64,000 nt of DNA from Chlorobiaceae bacterium (GCA_013335405.1 JAAXVR010000010.1:1-64000), one strand, 5' to 3'. Positions 52,901 to 62,397 are shown, counted from the stretch's first letter. The notes: a model not told the origin generated them from the sequence alone. Numbers and translations are program-made.

Positions 52901-55900
52901 ACGATCAGCGAGATTCCGGCAGGCTCGGTTATCAGGTATGACGGCAGCGTGCTTGCGGCTGCAGGCGGGAACGTGACCATCAATGGTTTTGACAGTACAA
53001 AACCGCTCACCATCACCCCACCCCTCAACAGCGATGAGGATATCGTCCTCCGGGTCAGCGGCCAGTCGAAGGACGGGACCGATTTGAGCAGCACGACGTC
53101 GCCGATCAACATTTTCGTGAAAGTGACAGGCGTTGCCGATTCGGCGGCATTTACGAATACCCTGCCGGCATTCATCGAAAACAATGTCGATACGTCTCAC
53201 ATGATTGCCCTGACTTCGGCATTGTCAGGCTTTTCGATGACGGACGGCAGCGATGGTTCGGAATCATTGACCATAAAAATAACCGGGCTCGAGGCCCGGT
53301 TCGATATCGAAGGGGCAACCTATATCAAGGGTACCGGAGGGGAACGGATCTGGGTCGTGAATGCAGCAGAAGCTGCAGGAGTCAATATCGTCGTTCCGGA
53401 CAACTACAGCGGGACTATCGGTTTTACGGCAACTCCGGTTACGACGGAGCGTGAAGGAAGCATCCGGACCGGTGCTTCCCAGGATTTTTCCATCCAGGTT
53501 ACACCCTCACCCGAAGCCGGGATTACGACATCCTCGACCGGCCAGGAAGACCGGCTGCTCAATCTTTCGTTCGGTGCCGCTTACGAGAACGGGGATACCG
53601 ATGAACAGCTTACCGCCGTCTATATCGAGAAGAGCAGTGTGACCGGCAAGGATTTCACGCTGTACTTCGGCAACGGCACCGGTGAAACGCTCGATGCTGC
53701 AAGCATGCTTCCCGAAGCCGGCATTTCGGTGGTTACTGACGGGGGCATCGAATACTACAAGCTCGAAGGAAGTGCCATCGGCAATATCTATGCGAAGAAC
53801 AGGGCGGATACCGACGGCAGCCACACCTTCGATGTGAGATACGACATTCTTGATGCATCTGTCGACGGGACCCTTTCTCCGGTGACAAGCCAGTCGGGAG
53901 ATGTCGTCTATACGCTTGTCTTCAATGCGGTTTCCGATCCGATCGAAGAAACCCTCGGGTCTATCGAAATCCCTGACGAAGGGGGTTCGGTCACCGGTAC
54001 AGGCGGAAGCCAGCTCGTGACGATTACTTCGAACACCTTGTTCACCGTACCGGTCACGGTTACACAATCCGATCTGCTTTCCGAGGGTCCGAACGGAGCC
54101 GATAGCGACGGCAGCGAAATACTGCTGGAGTTCATCATCGAAGGGGTGCCTTCGGGTGTTTCCGTGCAGGATGCGGTTTATGCAGGGGATGTGTACGATC
54201 AAGATCCGGAGTCAGAAACCTATGGTGCCTATGTGAATTCCGGCCGCTGGATTTATACTGTCGACGAGTTATTCACTTCAACGGAGCAGGTTATCGGGAT
54301 CTCGTTCATTGTTGACGGACCGGAAGGACAGTTTGAGGGATTGAGCCAGCAAATATCCATTACCGCCCTGAGCCGGGATGCCGGTGTTACGCCTGCAACC
54401 GGTTCCACTGTCGTCGAAAACGCATCAGCAGAGTTTACACTTGAAGCTGCGGAGGAATTCGATTATTCGGAATATTCAAATGCAGAGCCTCCGGTTGTTT
54501 CCGGCTTCGCCATTCAGCCCGAGTATCAGCCAGTTGAAGATACGCCGGCAAAGCTCAGCGAGATCGTCGGAAACCCATCGCTTTCGGGGACAGGAAATTT
54601 TGCGGTCACGCTTGCCGGGCTCCCGTCAGGTTCTCTTGTCGAAGGGAACGGCTACACGGTCGATACCTTTACCGATGAAGCCGGAAACACTGTGTACTCA
54701 ATCAATGGCTATGGCGATACCGATGACTTTCAGGAGTTGCTGTCAACCGTCACCGTAACCACGCCGCCGGACGAAAACAGCAACAACGGTTTACCTTTTT
54801 CGCTCGTCATGACCGTTACGACGTCGCTGCCCGGCAGCAGCGTCCAGGAAAACGCCCGGACGGTCATCAGTCCGCCGTTGTCGATCACACCCGTCACCGA
54901 TCCGACCGGAATTGTCATTACCGCTCCCGCTGTCGACGAAGACAATCCGGAAACCTTTACGATCGCCTTCAGTAATGCTGCGGATACCACCGACCATACT
55001 GCGGTGATTGACGGCAAACTCTATCTCCGGTTCGACGATTCCGGCATGGTGACCGACGGGGGCACACTCGCGCTGGTTTCCGGCGGGAGCTCCATGACGC
55101 ATCTGAACATCAGTGACGATCCTGAGATTCCTGACGGTGATTACTATGTCATCGATGGCATCACCTCTCTCGACACTGTGGTGCAGCTCACCTATACACC
55201 GGTCGGCAATGCTTCTGGAAACGTCAGCCTGAAAGCATACCTGAAAACGCAGGAGGAGTATGCTGCCAATGTACTGACAAGCAACTCGACGGCATCATTT
55301 GTCGTCAATCCCGTCAATGACGGTTACTCCATCGGTGCGATCATTGCAGCAGGTGACGAAGATACGCTGATTCAGCTCTCCTTCCCGCCAGGTTCAGGCC
55401 TCGCCGACAGTGATGGTTCGGAAGAGGTGGTCAGTGCCATGGTCGAGCATGTTCCGGATGGTTATCTTGTCTGTTACGGAACGGCTTCAGATTCTGCTGT
55501 GCTCGCGATCAACACCGGCAGCGACGATTCCGGAAACACCTGGGTGCTGCCGCTCGACCCTGACGGTACCCTGCCGGATTATATCGCGGTCAAACCGCCC
55601 GAAGATGCAAGCGGAACCGTTTCCGGGATGAAGCTGACGGTTCTGAGTAAAGAGAATGCCCTGACCGGGCTGGTGTCTTCATCGCAGGAGTTCGAACTCC
55701 ACGTTATGCCTGTGGCCGATCCCGCAGATCCAGACTATTTCAACCCGACGAAAACGTTCGGCACGGAAGGCGACCTGATACCGCTCAACCTGAACCTCAT
55801 CATGAAGGACCAGGACGGTTCTGAAACGGCCACGCTCGTTTTTTCAGGCCTGGGGGCCGATGCGGCATTTTATGACAAGTCGGGTTCTCTCGTTACGGCG

Positions 55901-56521
55901 GTTTATGATGCCGGTACAGGAGAGTATACTCTTACCGGCATTCCGGCTTATGACGAGTCTGGAATTTTCGATGTCAACAACCTCTATGTCCTGCAATCGG
56001 CGATGCATGGAGTCATACAAGTCAAGGCATTTACGGTGGACCATGTAACGGATTATACTGACGGTACCTCTTCAGATGAAACGCAGACAGGGACTTTTGA
56101 ACTGATAATTGCCCCGGTCATCCCGACTTCAGGTGACGATACGATGCTTTATGACGGTGTGGCCGACCTTGCCGGGACGAGGAATTTCAACGGACTTGGC
56201 GGATATGACACCCTTGTCCTCAAAAACGGCGTCAATCTCGATTTCGGTTCGGACCCCGACATTTTCAACATCGAGGAGATCGACCTGAACGAGCATGGAG
56301 TCCATGACCTGTCCAGCATCAGTTTCGAGGATGTCGTCAGTATGACCGATGAAGACCATACGCTCTTTATTCTTGGCGGCAGCGATGACCTTGTACAGTT
56401 TGCAGGGGGAGACGGATGGAACGATCCGGTTTCAGCAGGCGGATACGATCGTTATACCAATACAAACGATTCGTCGGTGAATGTCTATGTCAGCTCAGAT
56501 ATCCAGGCTTCAATAGGATAA
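46967..56521 (+). CDS. Giant LapA-type RTX adhesin, 3,184 residues
   Basis: A very large extracellular protein. Residues 1-80 form a LapA-like retention module (VARVFEVSGKVWVKDKNGAR, then RKGETVCQGDSIVTEAGSHA), which keeps such adhesins anchored in the outer membrane by plugging the secretion channel. Then come VCBS and cadherin-like repeats, including a block of near-identical DUF5801-type units (see repeat), with calcium-type Asp-rich motifs throughout. The C-terminus (SGDDTMLYDGVADLAGTRNF, then LDFGSDPDIFNIEEIDLNEHG) is the type found at the end of type I-secreted adhesins. No LapG-type Ala-Ala-Gly site or type I secretion gene was seen in the window. A terminator follows at once. Confidence 0.85.
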   Translation: MGADNSVPVARVFEVSGKVWVKDKNGARHQLRKGETVCQGDSIVTEAGSHAELQDMHGHILRISGSREIILAPGLFVTSESDAYHLILPPDEPADETSNHHIPEPKPPYTQEGHCFVRAERLQESVSPPHYRFLSYTGTYVPSIDGRNAGNDAFLGGRATTDERIVMSFSPLTFTHEFDAHDLREFGPSFGDDDVNHVPEATDDRGIVVEGSNLISGNMLDNDIDGTGTSKVYEIAYIPEGGGLPVTVAVPVGGSVTVDTRYGELTVYSDGSWSYTSDPEEVHGTDNVLKDSIQYTIIDIDGDKSSAKLTIDVLDTAPQITSPQNSPVCENDFSDGTSPDDSALTVGGPLGVIPGEDPIDTYFTEQSAPTGLTSNGQAVNYSISQDGYTLIAYTGSFPEGEAPSEEQRVFIVTIDDPKDSTGSQRYQFTLINQIDHPDDDGENKKDLTFNFQVRDTNEGNLDTANGSFTVSVIDDVEKVTSPVKVEVDEDDLADGTSPDPTKLTVGGALGVIVDADDIVSTKFTVPEGASGLTSNGETVNYDVSDDGRTLTAYTGSDPSANKVFTVIITETDPNNPQYSFTLQNQLDQEPADGQNKLPLSFGYEVTDRDGDKASGEITVDVRDDVERVTSPAKVRVDEDDLPDGTSPNNSELTVGGALGVIVDADDIVSTKFTVSEGASGLTSYGETVNYDVSDDGRTLTAYTGSDPSANKVFTVLITETDPNNPQYSFTLQQQLDHADADGQNKLPLSFGYEVTDRDGDKASGEIKVDVIDDVEKVTSPVKVEVDEDDLADGTSPDPTKLTVGGALGAIVDADDIVSTKFTVSEGASGLTSNGETVNYDVSDDGRTLTAYTGGNSDDPASQVFTVVILESDSYSPDSPGYSFTLQQQLDHADADGQNKLPLSFGYEVTDFDGDKASGEIKVDVRDDVPKAKNDATQSVDEGSNSIASQGNPTRNLLNNDVTGADDPIRITELSYVNEQGETATAPVPVDSTGVTVDTQYGELTVWSDGEWKYVSDTYVNHVTEPVSDTFSYTITDRDGDTSSASKTIKVTDSVPSVGTPLDSTVYEKNLPTGTDPQSSLLSKTASLAAIPSADPVDVTFNNPVPPAGLKSGGEDVLYYLSADGHTLTAYTGNEFNPDGTPADQVFRIVINDSTSADAAYTFTLIRPLDHASSDTIDLPVKFKVTDIDNDTVPGTFTVSVIDDQSETPQSIVLDEDGTKRFNTNADATEANTSITDTPSHGTAVVNADGTITYTPSDDYSGDDVFSYTHVDDSGTPTVTTVNVNVNPISDTPDVQSSYAVATYEDQPVALGLTAPAVSDNSDKNGAGTAADDPERFGAITISGVQEGAKVYRPDGTLLFTGTSTDHVFTVLLVQDYVGSQPITGADGESLFVVGTTADQLLTVDDFQGLQILPPPDSAANFTVRMSVTEYEVDSSGGKINAPGLLGKEAHTDIAVNVTAVTDRVDLQWNSIPTDPDHFGTIPDPSAEITDTQQDGTLYRWIAEDSPAFSLSGMLTFEANDPADHTGLISGGQNGNDYDASERRYIELSNLPEGIMINGSVVNSGSWSSSYFYGSTLPEITVQPPKDFSGDIQDIVITLYGLDSDTSGTTNPDGSPFSPESKLDSVKLTLYVTPVPDDIEAPDVTTPEDTPVRFMQDLEVSDTSSEQDNGGNEIITGITIEDIPDGWRLYDHNGALLLTGNGSADWTVAESDITSVHYDAENNPDGYNYQYYSILPPSHSSQNGTLSISVSTTDTSDPDGDPLTPAVADSKTVIHDVTVTVTPAGEIVGTDSDHNGIVDPDLAINPDHTYTVHGTEDLFYPLSDAGFNLETPWSNEDQDDSETTFALFTPKDSGGEEMIGAQFSYVDGTGTRILTFNGSPVQIEMQYLDSVQFRPKDNFSGEVTIDVEAKSVDQGPDDVSPSVAISGLAVLSFVFDPDADPVTISAYSPGGLEDNAIPLSIRPQSADASAPDPAETFNITISEIPAGSVIRYDGSVLAAAGGNVTINGFDSTKPLTITPPLNSDEDIVLRVSGQSKDGTDLSSTTSPINIFVKVTGVADSAAFTNTLPAFIENNVDTSHMIALTSALSGFSMTDGSDGSESLTIKITGLEARFDIEGATYIKGTGGERIWVVNAAEAAGVNIVVPDNYSGTIGFTATPVTTEREGSIRTGASQDFSIQVTPSPEAGITTSSTGQEDRLLNLSFGAAYENGDTDEQLTAVYIEKSSVTGKDFTLYFGNGTGETLDAASMLPEAGISVVTDGGIEYYKLEGSAIGNIYAKNRADTDGSHTFDVRYDILDASVDGTLSPVTSQSGDVVYTLVFNAVSDPIEETLGSIEIPDEGGSVTGTGGSQLVTITSNTLFTVPVTVTQSDLLSEGPNGADSDGSEILLEFIIEGVPSGVSVQDAVYAGDVYDQDPESETYGAYVNSGRWIYTVDELFTSTEQVIGISFIVDGPEGQFEGLSQQISITALSRDAGVTPATGSTVVENASAEFTLEAAEEFDYSEYSNAEPPVVSGFAIQPEYQPVEDTPAKLSEIVGNPSLSGTGNFAVTLAGLPSGSLVEGNGYTVDTFTDEAGNTVYSINGYGDTDDFQELLSTVTVTTPPDENSNNGLPFSLVMTVTTSLPGSSVQENARTVISPPLSITPVTDPTGIVITAPAVDEDNPETFTIAFSNAADTTDHTAVIDGKLYLRFDDSGMVTDGGTLALVSGGSSMTHLNISDDPEIPDGDYYVIDGITSLDTVVQLTYTPVGNASGNVSLKAYLKTQEEYAANVLTSNSTASFVVNPVNDGYSIGAIIAAGDEDTLIQLSFPPGSGLADSDGSEEVVSAMVEHVPDGYLVCYGTASDSAVLAINTGSDDSGNTWVLPLDPDGTLPDYIAVKPPEDASGTVSGMKLTVLSKENALTGLVSSSQEFELHVMPVADPADPDYFNPTKTFGTEGDLIPLNLNLIMKDQDGSETATLVFSGLGADAAFYDKSGSLVTAVYDAGTGEYTLTGIPAYDESGIFDVNNLYVLQSAMHGVIQVKAFTVDHVTDYTDGTSSDETQTGTFELIIAPVIPTSGDDTMLYDGVADLAGTRNFNGLGGYDTLVLKNGVNLDFGSDPDIFNIEEIDLNEHGVHDLSSISFEDVVSMTDEDHTLFILGGSDDLVQFAGGDGWNDPVSAGGYDRYTNTNDSSVNVYVSSDIQASIG
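48401..49755 (+). repeat. Tandem near-identical 447-bp units in adhesin gene
   Basis: Three consecutive units with a 447-base (149-codon) period start at 48401, 48848 and 49295. They encode VDEDDL-DGTSP, LTVGGALG-IVDADDIVSTK and DVSDDGRTLTAYTG motifs in each unit. Units 1 and 3 share blocks of near-identical DNA at their starts; the third has a variant middle part. High identity points to recent duplication or gene conversion. Frequent length changes here would alter the stalk. Confidence 0.9.
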
Positions 56522-56526
56522 TCAGA

Positions 56527-56565
56527 GCCAGACAATCCGGGGTTTCCCGGATTGTCTGGCTTCTT
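56527..56565. terminator. Strong bidirectional terminator between adhesin and purB
   Basis: A perfect 15-bp stem GCCAGACAATCCGGG / CCCGGATTGTCTGGC with a 4-base loop lies 5 bases after the adhesin stop, followed by TTCTT. It can also serve the convergent purB gene, whose stop is at 56,605. Confidence 0.85.
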
Positions 56566-56604
56566 GCTGCAGGAGTCCGTTACGGCTGAAATCGTTCTGC
56601 TGTT

Positions 56605-57909
56605 TCAGAGTCCGTTGCGCTCGAAGATGATATCCACGCTTGTTTTGAGCTTCTTCAGGATAGTTTCGATGCTGAAGAGCTCGTTGATCTCTTCGGTGGA
56701 GATATGTTTCAGAAGTTCCTCGTCATTCAGAACAAGGTCGCGCAGGTGGACCTTGGTTTCCCAGCTCCGCATGGCGTTGCGCTGAACGAGCCTGTATGCC
56801 TCCTCGCGGGTCAGCCCTTTTGCCGTAAGCGCCAGGAGAAGGGTCTGCGATGTCGTAAGCCCGTAGGATGTGTTGAAGTTTTCCTCCATCCTTTCAGGGT
56901 AGACGAGAAGGGTGTCGAGGGAGTCGCAGAAGGTTCGCAGCATGTAGCAGAGTGCGATGGTGGAATCGGGCATGATGATTCTTTCGACGGACGAATGGGA
57001 GATATCCCGTTCATGCCAGAGTGCGACGTTTTCCATGGCCGCAAGGGAATTCGATCGGACGACGCGTGCCATGCCGGTGAGTCTTTCGAAGGTTATAGGA
57101 TTGCGTTTGTGCGGCATGGCGGAGCTTCCTTTCTGACCCTTGCTGAAGAATTCCTCGGTTTCACGGACTTCAGTGCGCTGGAGATGGCGCAGTTCGGTCG
57201 AGAATTTTTCGATGGAAGATGCTACGATCGCGAGGGTCGTTGCGTATTCGGCATGGCGGTCGCGCTGCAGTATCTGCGTCGAAATGCTTGAAGGCTCGAG
57301 GCCAAGCTTCCGGCAGACGGCTTTTTCGATCTCGGGGGAGAGATGCTGGTACGTACCGACCGCTCCGGATATTTTGCCAACGGAAACCGTCTCCACGGCC
57401 TTGTTCATACGGTCGAGGTTGCGAAGCATCTCCTGGCGCCAGAGCAGCAGCTTGAGCCCGAAGGTCGTGGGTTCGGCATGAATGCCGTGTGTCCTTCCCA
57501 TTTCCACGGTATACCTGAACTCGCCGGCCCGTCTCGAGAGAACATCCACAAGCCGTTCGATGTCGGTGACGATTATTTTTCCCGCATCCCGCATCTGCAT
57601 TGCCAGACAGGTATCGACGACATCGGAAGAGGTGAGTCCTTCGTGGATGTAGCGGGAGTCCGGGCCGACACTTCCTGCGACGTTGGTGAGGAAGGCTATG
57701 ACGTCGTGCTTGGTTTCCTTTTCTATTTCGAGGATTTCCTCAACGTTGAACGAAGCTTTTTCCCTGATGGTGCACAGAGCGTCCTCGGGAACGAAGCCTG
57801 CTTCGGAGCGCGCTTCCACCGCGGCTATTTCAAGCTGAAGCCATCTTCTGAATTTTGCTTCTTCTGTCCATATGGCCGAGATGTCGGCAGGAGAGTAACG
57901 TGGTATCAA
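56605..57909 (-). CDS. purB: Adenylosuccinate lyase
   Basis: A 434-residue enzyme that splits SAICAR and adenylosuccinate in purine synthesis. The signature loop [19 protein letters not shown] and the start [20 protein letters not shown] are typical, and [16 protein letters not shown] carries the catalytic His. The end [17 protein letters not shown] agrees with the usual length. It is the first clearly housekeeping gene of the host part and is transcribed convergently with the adhesin. Homology is unmistakable. Confidence 0.97.
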   Translation of the reverse strand: MIPRYSPADISAIWTEEAKFRRWLQLEIAAVEARSEAGFVPEDALCTIREKASFNVEEILEIEKETKHDVIAFLTNVAGSVGPDSRYIHEGLTSSDVVDTCLAMQMRDAGKIIVTDIERLVDVLSRRAGEFRYTVEMGRTHGIHAEPTTFGLKLLLWRQEMLRNLDRMNKAVETVSVGKISGAVGTYQHLSPEIEKAVCRKLGLEPSSISTQILQRDRHAEYATTLAIVASSIEKFSTELRHLQRTEVRETEEFFSKGQKGSSAMPHKRNPITFERLTGMARVVRSNSLAAMENVALWHERDISHSSVERIIMPDSTIALCYMLRTFCDSLDTLLVYPERMEENFNTSYGLTTSQTLLLALTAKGLTREEAYRLVQRNAMRSWETKVHLRDLVLNDEELLKHISTEEINELFSIETILKKLKTSVDIIFERNGL

Positions 57910-58014
57910 AACAGGGTCGGTTTAAGTGTTCCTGAAAATCCTGATGCAGGTTGAAGTGACGCAATATAAATCACGGGCAGGGTAAAAACCAGAGCCGTCC
58001 TGAAAACGCGGATT

Positions 58015-59454
58015 TCATTTTGTATCAGGGGCTCGCTCATCTGCTTTCAATTTTTGATATAATTCCAGGATATAATCGAGCGCGGCTTTCCTTTCGTAAG
58101 GAATAAGCCCGTCAATGACGGCATTTTCCATGCCCTTTTTTATCATGCCGACCATTTTCCCTTCCGTCAGGCCCAGCGTATCCATGATATCCTGGCCTGA
58201 AATCGGGGGCCGCCATTTTGCAAGCAGGTCCTTTTCCGCAACTTCGGAAATTTTTTCTTCGACATGGTTGAAATTGTTCATGATCCTTGCGACCTTGGCC
58301 GGATTCTTGCTTGTGACGTCAGCACGGCAAAGGTTCATGAGGTCCTGCAGGTCTTCGCCTGCATCGAACATGAGGCGCCTGACGGCCGAATCGGTGATTT
58401 CCTCTTTTGATAGGGGGATCGGCCTGTGGTGCAGACGGATCATTTTCTGGACATAGTCGAGATGATCGAGAGGCCAGCGCATATTCGAGAAAATCTTCGC
58501 GGCGATCCTGGTGCCAACGGCATCATGGCCGTGGAAGGTCCAGCCGGCGTTTCTGTTGAACCGCTTTGTCGCCGGTTTTCCCACGTCATGGAGAAGCGCG
58601 GCTATCCTGAGCCAGGTGTTTTCTGAATGGAGAGAGACATTGTCGACCACCTGGAAGGTATGGTAAAGCGTATCCTTGTGCCTGAGACCGTCAACCTGCT
58701 CTACTCCGGCCATTGCCGAAAGTTCAGGCATGATCTCGTTCAGAATTCCGGTTTCATGCAGAAGCGAGAGCCCTTTGGAAGGGCGCGGGGAAGCCATGAT
58801 TTTGAAAAATTCATGGCTTGTTCGTTCCATCGAAACGATACGGATCCGTTCGTGCATGATTTTCATCGCGTCCGTCACTTCCCGGAGAAGCCTGAAATCG
58901 AGCTGGGCGGCAAAACGTGCGGCTCTCATCATCCGAAGAGGATCGTCGGAAAAGGTGCTCAGGGGATCGAGCGGCGTCCTGAGCGTTCGCGCATCGATGT
59001 CTTCGATGCCGTGAAAACGGTCTATGAGCTGGTTCCGGCGTTCAGTATTGAGCACGATTGCGAGGGCGTTGATGGTGAAATCCCTGCGTGACAGGTCGTC
59101 TTCGAGTGTTCCGACAAGGGTGATGGGTTTTCTTGAATCGGGATTGTACGATTCCTTGCGGGCTCCGACGAGTTCGAGCTTGAAGGTTCCCTGTTCCGGG
59201 TCGGCAAGTTCCAGCTGTGCAGTGCGGAAGCGTTCGAAAAGGACGAAATTCCTTCCGCGCAGTTCTGCGAGGACGGTCCTGGCAAAAGGCAGGGGATCCC
59301 CGACAACCATCACGTCAATATCCTTGCTGGGACGCCCGAGGATGATATCCCGCACATAACCGCCCACGATGTAGCATTCGATACCGTTTCTGTCAGCGAT
59401 ATTTCCGATACTGCAAAGGATTTCAGGTAATGGAGCGTTTATGCATTCGGTCAT
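58015..59454 (-). CDS. CCA-adding / poly(A) polymerase-type nucleotidyltransferase with HD domain
   Basis: A protein of 479 residues from the ATG at 59454 (a GTG at 59472 is also possible). The nucleotidyltransferase core shows VGGYVRDIILGRPSKDIDVM and RRDFTINALAI, and the HD domain DVGKPATKRFNRN and GHDAVGTRIAAK. These are the motifs of class II CCA-adding enzymes that repair or complete tRNA 3' ends, which is needed because the local tRNA lacks an encoded CCA. Some relatives are poly(A) polymerases, so the substrate is not fixed. It lies 105 bases from purB in the same direction. Confidence 0.88.
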   Translation of the reverse strand: MTECINAPLPEILCSIGNIADRNGIECYIVGGYVRDIILGRPSKDIDVMVVGDPLPFARTVLAELRGRNFVLFERFRTAQLELADPEQGTFKLELVGARKESYNPDSRKPITLVGTLEDDLSRRDFTINALAIVLNTERRNQLIDRFHGIEDIDARTLRTPLDPLSTFSDDPLRMMRAARFAAQLDFRLLREVTDAMKIMHERIRIVSMERTSHEFFKIMASPRPSKGLSLLHETGILNEIMPELSAMAGVEQVDGLRHKDTLYHTFQVVDNVSLHSENTWLRIAALLHDVGKPATKRFNRNAGWTFHGHDAVGTRIAAKIFSNMRWPLDHLDYVQKMIRLHHRPIPLSKEEITDSAVRRLMFDAGEDLQDLMNLCRADVTSKNPAKVARIMNNFNHVEEKISEVAEKDLLAKWRPPISGQDIMDTLGLTEGKMVGMIKKGMENAVIDGLIPYERKAALDYILELYQKLKADERAPDTK

Positions 59455-59616
59455 CAACGTTCGGTTAGGCACTGTTCAGTTATTCATGGTGAAAAAAAGT
59501 AAACGCGGTCAGCAGGTCATGCAGGAAAGAAGCGGAATATCTCCGGTTTTCCTGAAACTTTTTTCAATCGGTGATGTTTCTCGTTGAAATAGTCGCCACA
59601 AAGCCTTTCCAGCCGG

Positions 59617-60873
59617 CTAAGCGGCCGGATCGAGTGCTTCGATTTTATATTTGAACAGGTCTGTCGCGATGAGCGTTCCCAGAAGAAGAATCGCTCCGGC
59701 AAAGACGTAGGGGGCGTGAAAGTTCATTCCGTAAAACACGCTGCCGCTGAACGGTCCCATGATCCGCGCCAGCGAGTTGACCGATTGGCTGAGTCCCATG
59801 ATCTGTCCCTGATTTTTCTGATCGCTGTAAAGGGATATCATGGAAATATTGATGGGAGCGGCAAGGCTTGTGCCGACGGCAAAAAAGAAAAGAATGAAAA
59901 GTCCGACAGAAAAGAGTGAATCGGCAGGGGCGAACGGCACGAAAAAGACCCCGATGAATGTGAAGATATGTCCCCAGAGAAAGAGTTTATGTTCCCCGAT
60001 ATTTTTCGTGAGCTTGCTGATGAGCCCTCCCTGGACGATAACGGACCATAAGCCGACATAGGCGAAAAGATAGCCTATCTGCTCATCCGATGCCGAAAAA
60101 TACTCTTTCCATAACAGGATGGATGCAACCTGCATGTTGACGATAGCGAAGGTGTACATATAGTTTGCCACCATCAGCAGTGCAAGAGGGCGTGATTTGA
60201 ACACGTTTTTGAGCCCTTCCCCGTATTCGCTGATCTTTTCGCTGATGATCTTCAGCGTGCCTTCGGTCTTTTCATTTCCTGAAGAGGATTGTTTCATGAA
60301 TCCGAACTTCAGTTTTTTTGCATTTTTATTGGATTCGGGCAGAAGGAATAGTGCGAGGACCAGATCGATCGCGATGAGGAAGGATGAGACATAACCGACG
60401 GTCTGGATGCCGTAATGATGTTTGAGGATGCCACCGATGACAGGTCCGATGATGAAGCCGATGCCGAATGCGGCACCCATCATGCCCATTGCGCCGGAAC
60501 GGTTTTTGCTGTCGGTGACATCGGTAATGTATGCCTGTGCCGCGGCTATATTGGCCGAACCGATACCCGAAAGGCCGCGGGCGAAAATGAGCAGGGGGAT
60601 GGTCGATGCCTGCGAAAAGACGAGATAGGATACTGCGGTGATGAAAATGCTGATCAGCATGACCGGGCGGCGCCCCATCACATCGCTGAGCTTACCCCAG
60701 AACGGGGAAAAAATAAACTGCATGATGGAGAAAATCGCCGCGATCAAGCCGATCATAAGAGGGCTCGCTCCCAGCTCCTTGGCATAGGTTGGCAGCAAGG
60801 GGAGTACAATACCGAAACCTATGAGATCGAGGAGAACCGTAAGAAGCAGGATGAAGAGGGGCGAGCGTTTCAT
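59617..60873 (-). CDS. Major facilitator exporter (TetA-like)
   Basis: A 418-residue transporter with 12 expected membrane helices. The start [20 protein letters not shown], motif A ([13 protein letters not shown]) and motif C ([18 protein letters not shown]) place it in the drug:H+ antiporter group with TetA-like proteins. A central cytoplasmic loop (residues ~190-225, rich in Lys and Glu) links the two halves. The substrate is unknown; resistance is not implied by the family. It is followed on the same strand by the CCA-type gene. Confidence 0.9.
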   Translation of the reverse strand: MKRSPLFILLLTVLLDLIGFGIVLPLLPTYAKELGASPLMIGLIAAIFSIMQFIFSPFWGKLSDVMGRRPVMLISIFITAVSYLVFSQASTIPLLIFARGLSGIGSANIAAAQAYITDVTDSKNRSGAMGMMGAAFGIGFIIGPVIGGILKHHYGIQTVGYVSSFLIAIDLVLALFLLPESNKNAKKLKFGFMKQSSSGNEKTEGTLKIISEKISEYGEGLKNVFKSRPLALLMVANYMYTFAIVNMQVASILLWKEYFSASDEQIGYLFAYVGLWSVIVQGGLISKLTKNIGEHKLFLWGHIFTFIGVFFVPFAPADSLFSVGLFILFFFAVGTSLAAPINISMISLYSDQKNQGQIMGLSQSVNSLARIMGPFSGSVFYGMNFHAPYVFAGAILLLGTLIATDLFKYKIEALDPAA

Positions 60874-61067
60874 GCACCAGTGCTGTTATATTGAACTGAA
60901 GCCTCAAAGATAAAAAAATAACACGGATTCCTGAGGGCACCTCTGAAAAGTAATTACGCAGGCCGATTTCCCGAAACTCCGTAACGTCCGCATGCATGTT
61001 GTTCGCCCATCAACCGTTATCGGGGTGACACCCCTGGAGTGTGTTCAACAATCACGGAGCATGTTGT

Positions 61068-61958
61068 TCATTGCCGGTGCAGCAGCTCGCTGAGCTGGCG
61101 GATACCTTCAAGCACCCTGGGGCCGGGACGGAGGAATATATTGTTGTCAAAATTGTCGTAAACGCGGTTTTCCCTGACGGCTTTTATGTTTGTCCATCCC
61201 GGACGCTTTCTGACCTTCTCTTTCGCGGAATAATACTTTGACATATACATGCAGGCGATGATATCGGGGTTTTGCGATATGACCCACTCCTGGGATATTT
61301 CAAAATATTCTTTGGCGATGGCATCGCCGATATTTTCTCCTCCCGCATAAGCTATCAGTGAAGAGGTATAACTTCCTTTGCCGCCGGTCCAGAACGGATC
61401 GTCCCATATTTCAAGGTAAACTCTCTTTTTTGATGTTGCGGTTGCTGCGTTTCGCCTGTATTCATCGAGTCCCTTCTCTATGGTGAGGGCCAGGCTGTCA
61501 GCTTTTTCCACATGCCCGGTGAGCTTTCCGAGCCGTCGAAGGGCTGCAGGAATGTCGTCGGGCGTCCGGCACTGGATCGTCTCTTTCCTGATGCCGAGGG
61601 AGGTTATTTTATCTCCGGCATTCTTTTCTTCGAGGTCGACATCGATAACAAGATCGGGATTGATTGACGCCAGAACTTCGAGCGACGGACGCCCGAATGC
61701 TCCTGCAACAGGGACATGCAGAGCCTCACGTGGCCAGTCGCAGGCACTGGTCCGTCCGACAAGCTGTTCTCCTGCCCCGATAGCGTAGATCATTTCCGTC
61801 AGGCTTGGCGCAAGGCTGACAACGGCAGGTTTACCGGCTTTTTCGGATGGCCGGGTGAATTTGTTGTCCGATTTGCCGGGGTTGCAGCCCGACAGGAAAA
61901 GAACGATGATGGCTGGCAGGAGAAATGAAAAGAGCCTAACCGGGACGATGTTCGGCAT
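61068..61958 (-). CDS. BtuF-like periplasmic binding lipoprotein
   Basis: A protein of 296 residues from the ATG at 61958. The N-terminus (LFSFLLPAIIVLFLSGCNPG) is a lipoprotein signal with Cys anchor. The mature part has the cobalamin or siderophore-binding pattern: VVSLAPSLTEMIYAIGAGEQ, then VGRTSACDWPREALHVPVAG AFGRPSLEVL, and PDLVIDVDLEEKN. It would deliver corrinoids or iron complexes to an ABC importer, whose permease and ATPase are not in the window. The ATG lies 23 bases inside the upstream NUDIX gene, so the two overlap. Confidence 0.88.
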   Translation of the reverse strand: MPNIVPVRLFSFLLPAIIVLFLSGCNPGKSDNKFTRPSEKAGKPAVVSLAPSLTEMIYAIGAGEQLVGRTSACDWPREALHVPVAGAFGRPSLEVLASINPDLVIDVDLEEKNAGDKITSLGIRKETIQCRTPDDIPAALRRLGKLTGHVEKADSLALTIEKGLDEYRRNAATATSKKRVYLEIWDDPFWTGGKGSYTSSLIAYAGGENIGDAIAKEYFEISQEWVISQNPDIIACMYMSKYYSAKEKVRKRPGWTNIKAVRENRVYDNFDNNIFLRPGPRVLEGIRQLSELLHRQ

Positions 61959-62397
61959 ACCGTTGAAGAATCTGCAGGTGATTGAAAGCGAGCGGAAGAA
62001 CAAGCGCTTCCTGAAGCGGGAACCAGCGGATCTCGGATACCTCTTCGGGCATGAGTTTTTCCCGGCCTTTTCCGATGCCGTGAAAGGCAAGTGCGACGGC
62101 ATGGAAGCGGTATTCCGGAAACGCTTCGTCGAAATAATGAAGAAAAACAGGTTCGTCGAAAAGAAGTGCTGTTTCCTCGAAAACCTCCCTCGTTACAGCC
62201 TGCACGGCGGTTTCGAAATCGTCGATATGGCCGCCGGGAAGACACCAGTGTCCGCTGAAGGGTTCGACATTCCTTCTGGTGAGCAGGATGGTTCCGGTAT
62301 GTTCATCATCCGGCCTGATGATTGCTGCAACAGTGGCTTTCGTCATACGTTGTTTTTGATTGCCCGTAAAGATCAGTTCAATTCGCTGTTTTTCCAA
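61936..62397 (-). CDS. NUDIX hydrolase
   Basis: A 153-residue pyrophosphohydrolase. The Nudix box GGHIDDFETAVQAVTREVF then EETAL has all the catalytic Glu residues and only one change (Ala for Gly near the end). It cleaves nucleoside diphosphate derivatives, the substrate being unknown. The start of the lipoprotein gene lies within its end. Confidence 0.92.
   Translation of the reverse strand: MEKQRIELIFTGNQKQRMTKATVAAIIRPDDEHTGTILLTRRNVEPFSGHWCLPGGHIDDFETAVQAVTREVFEETALLFDEPVFLHYFDEAFPEYRFHAVALAFHGIGKGREKLMPEEVSEIRWFPLQEALVLPLAFNHLQILQRYAEHRPG

Noticed and set aside
57343-57954. 203-codon plus-strand frame over purB
   Set aside because: It is a shadow of purB, which has all its signature motifs on the other strand.
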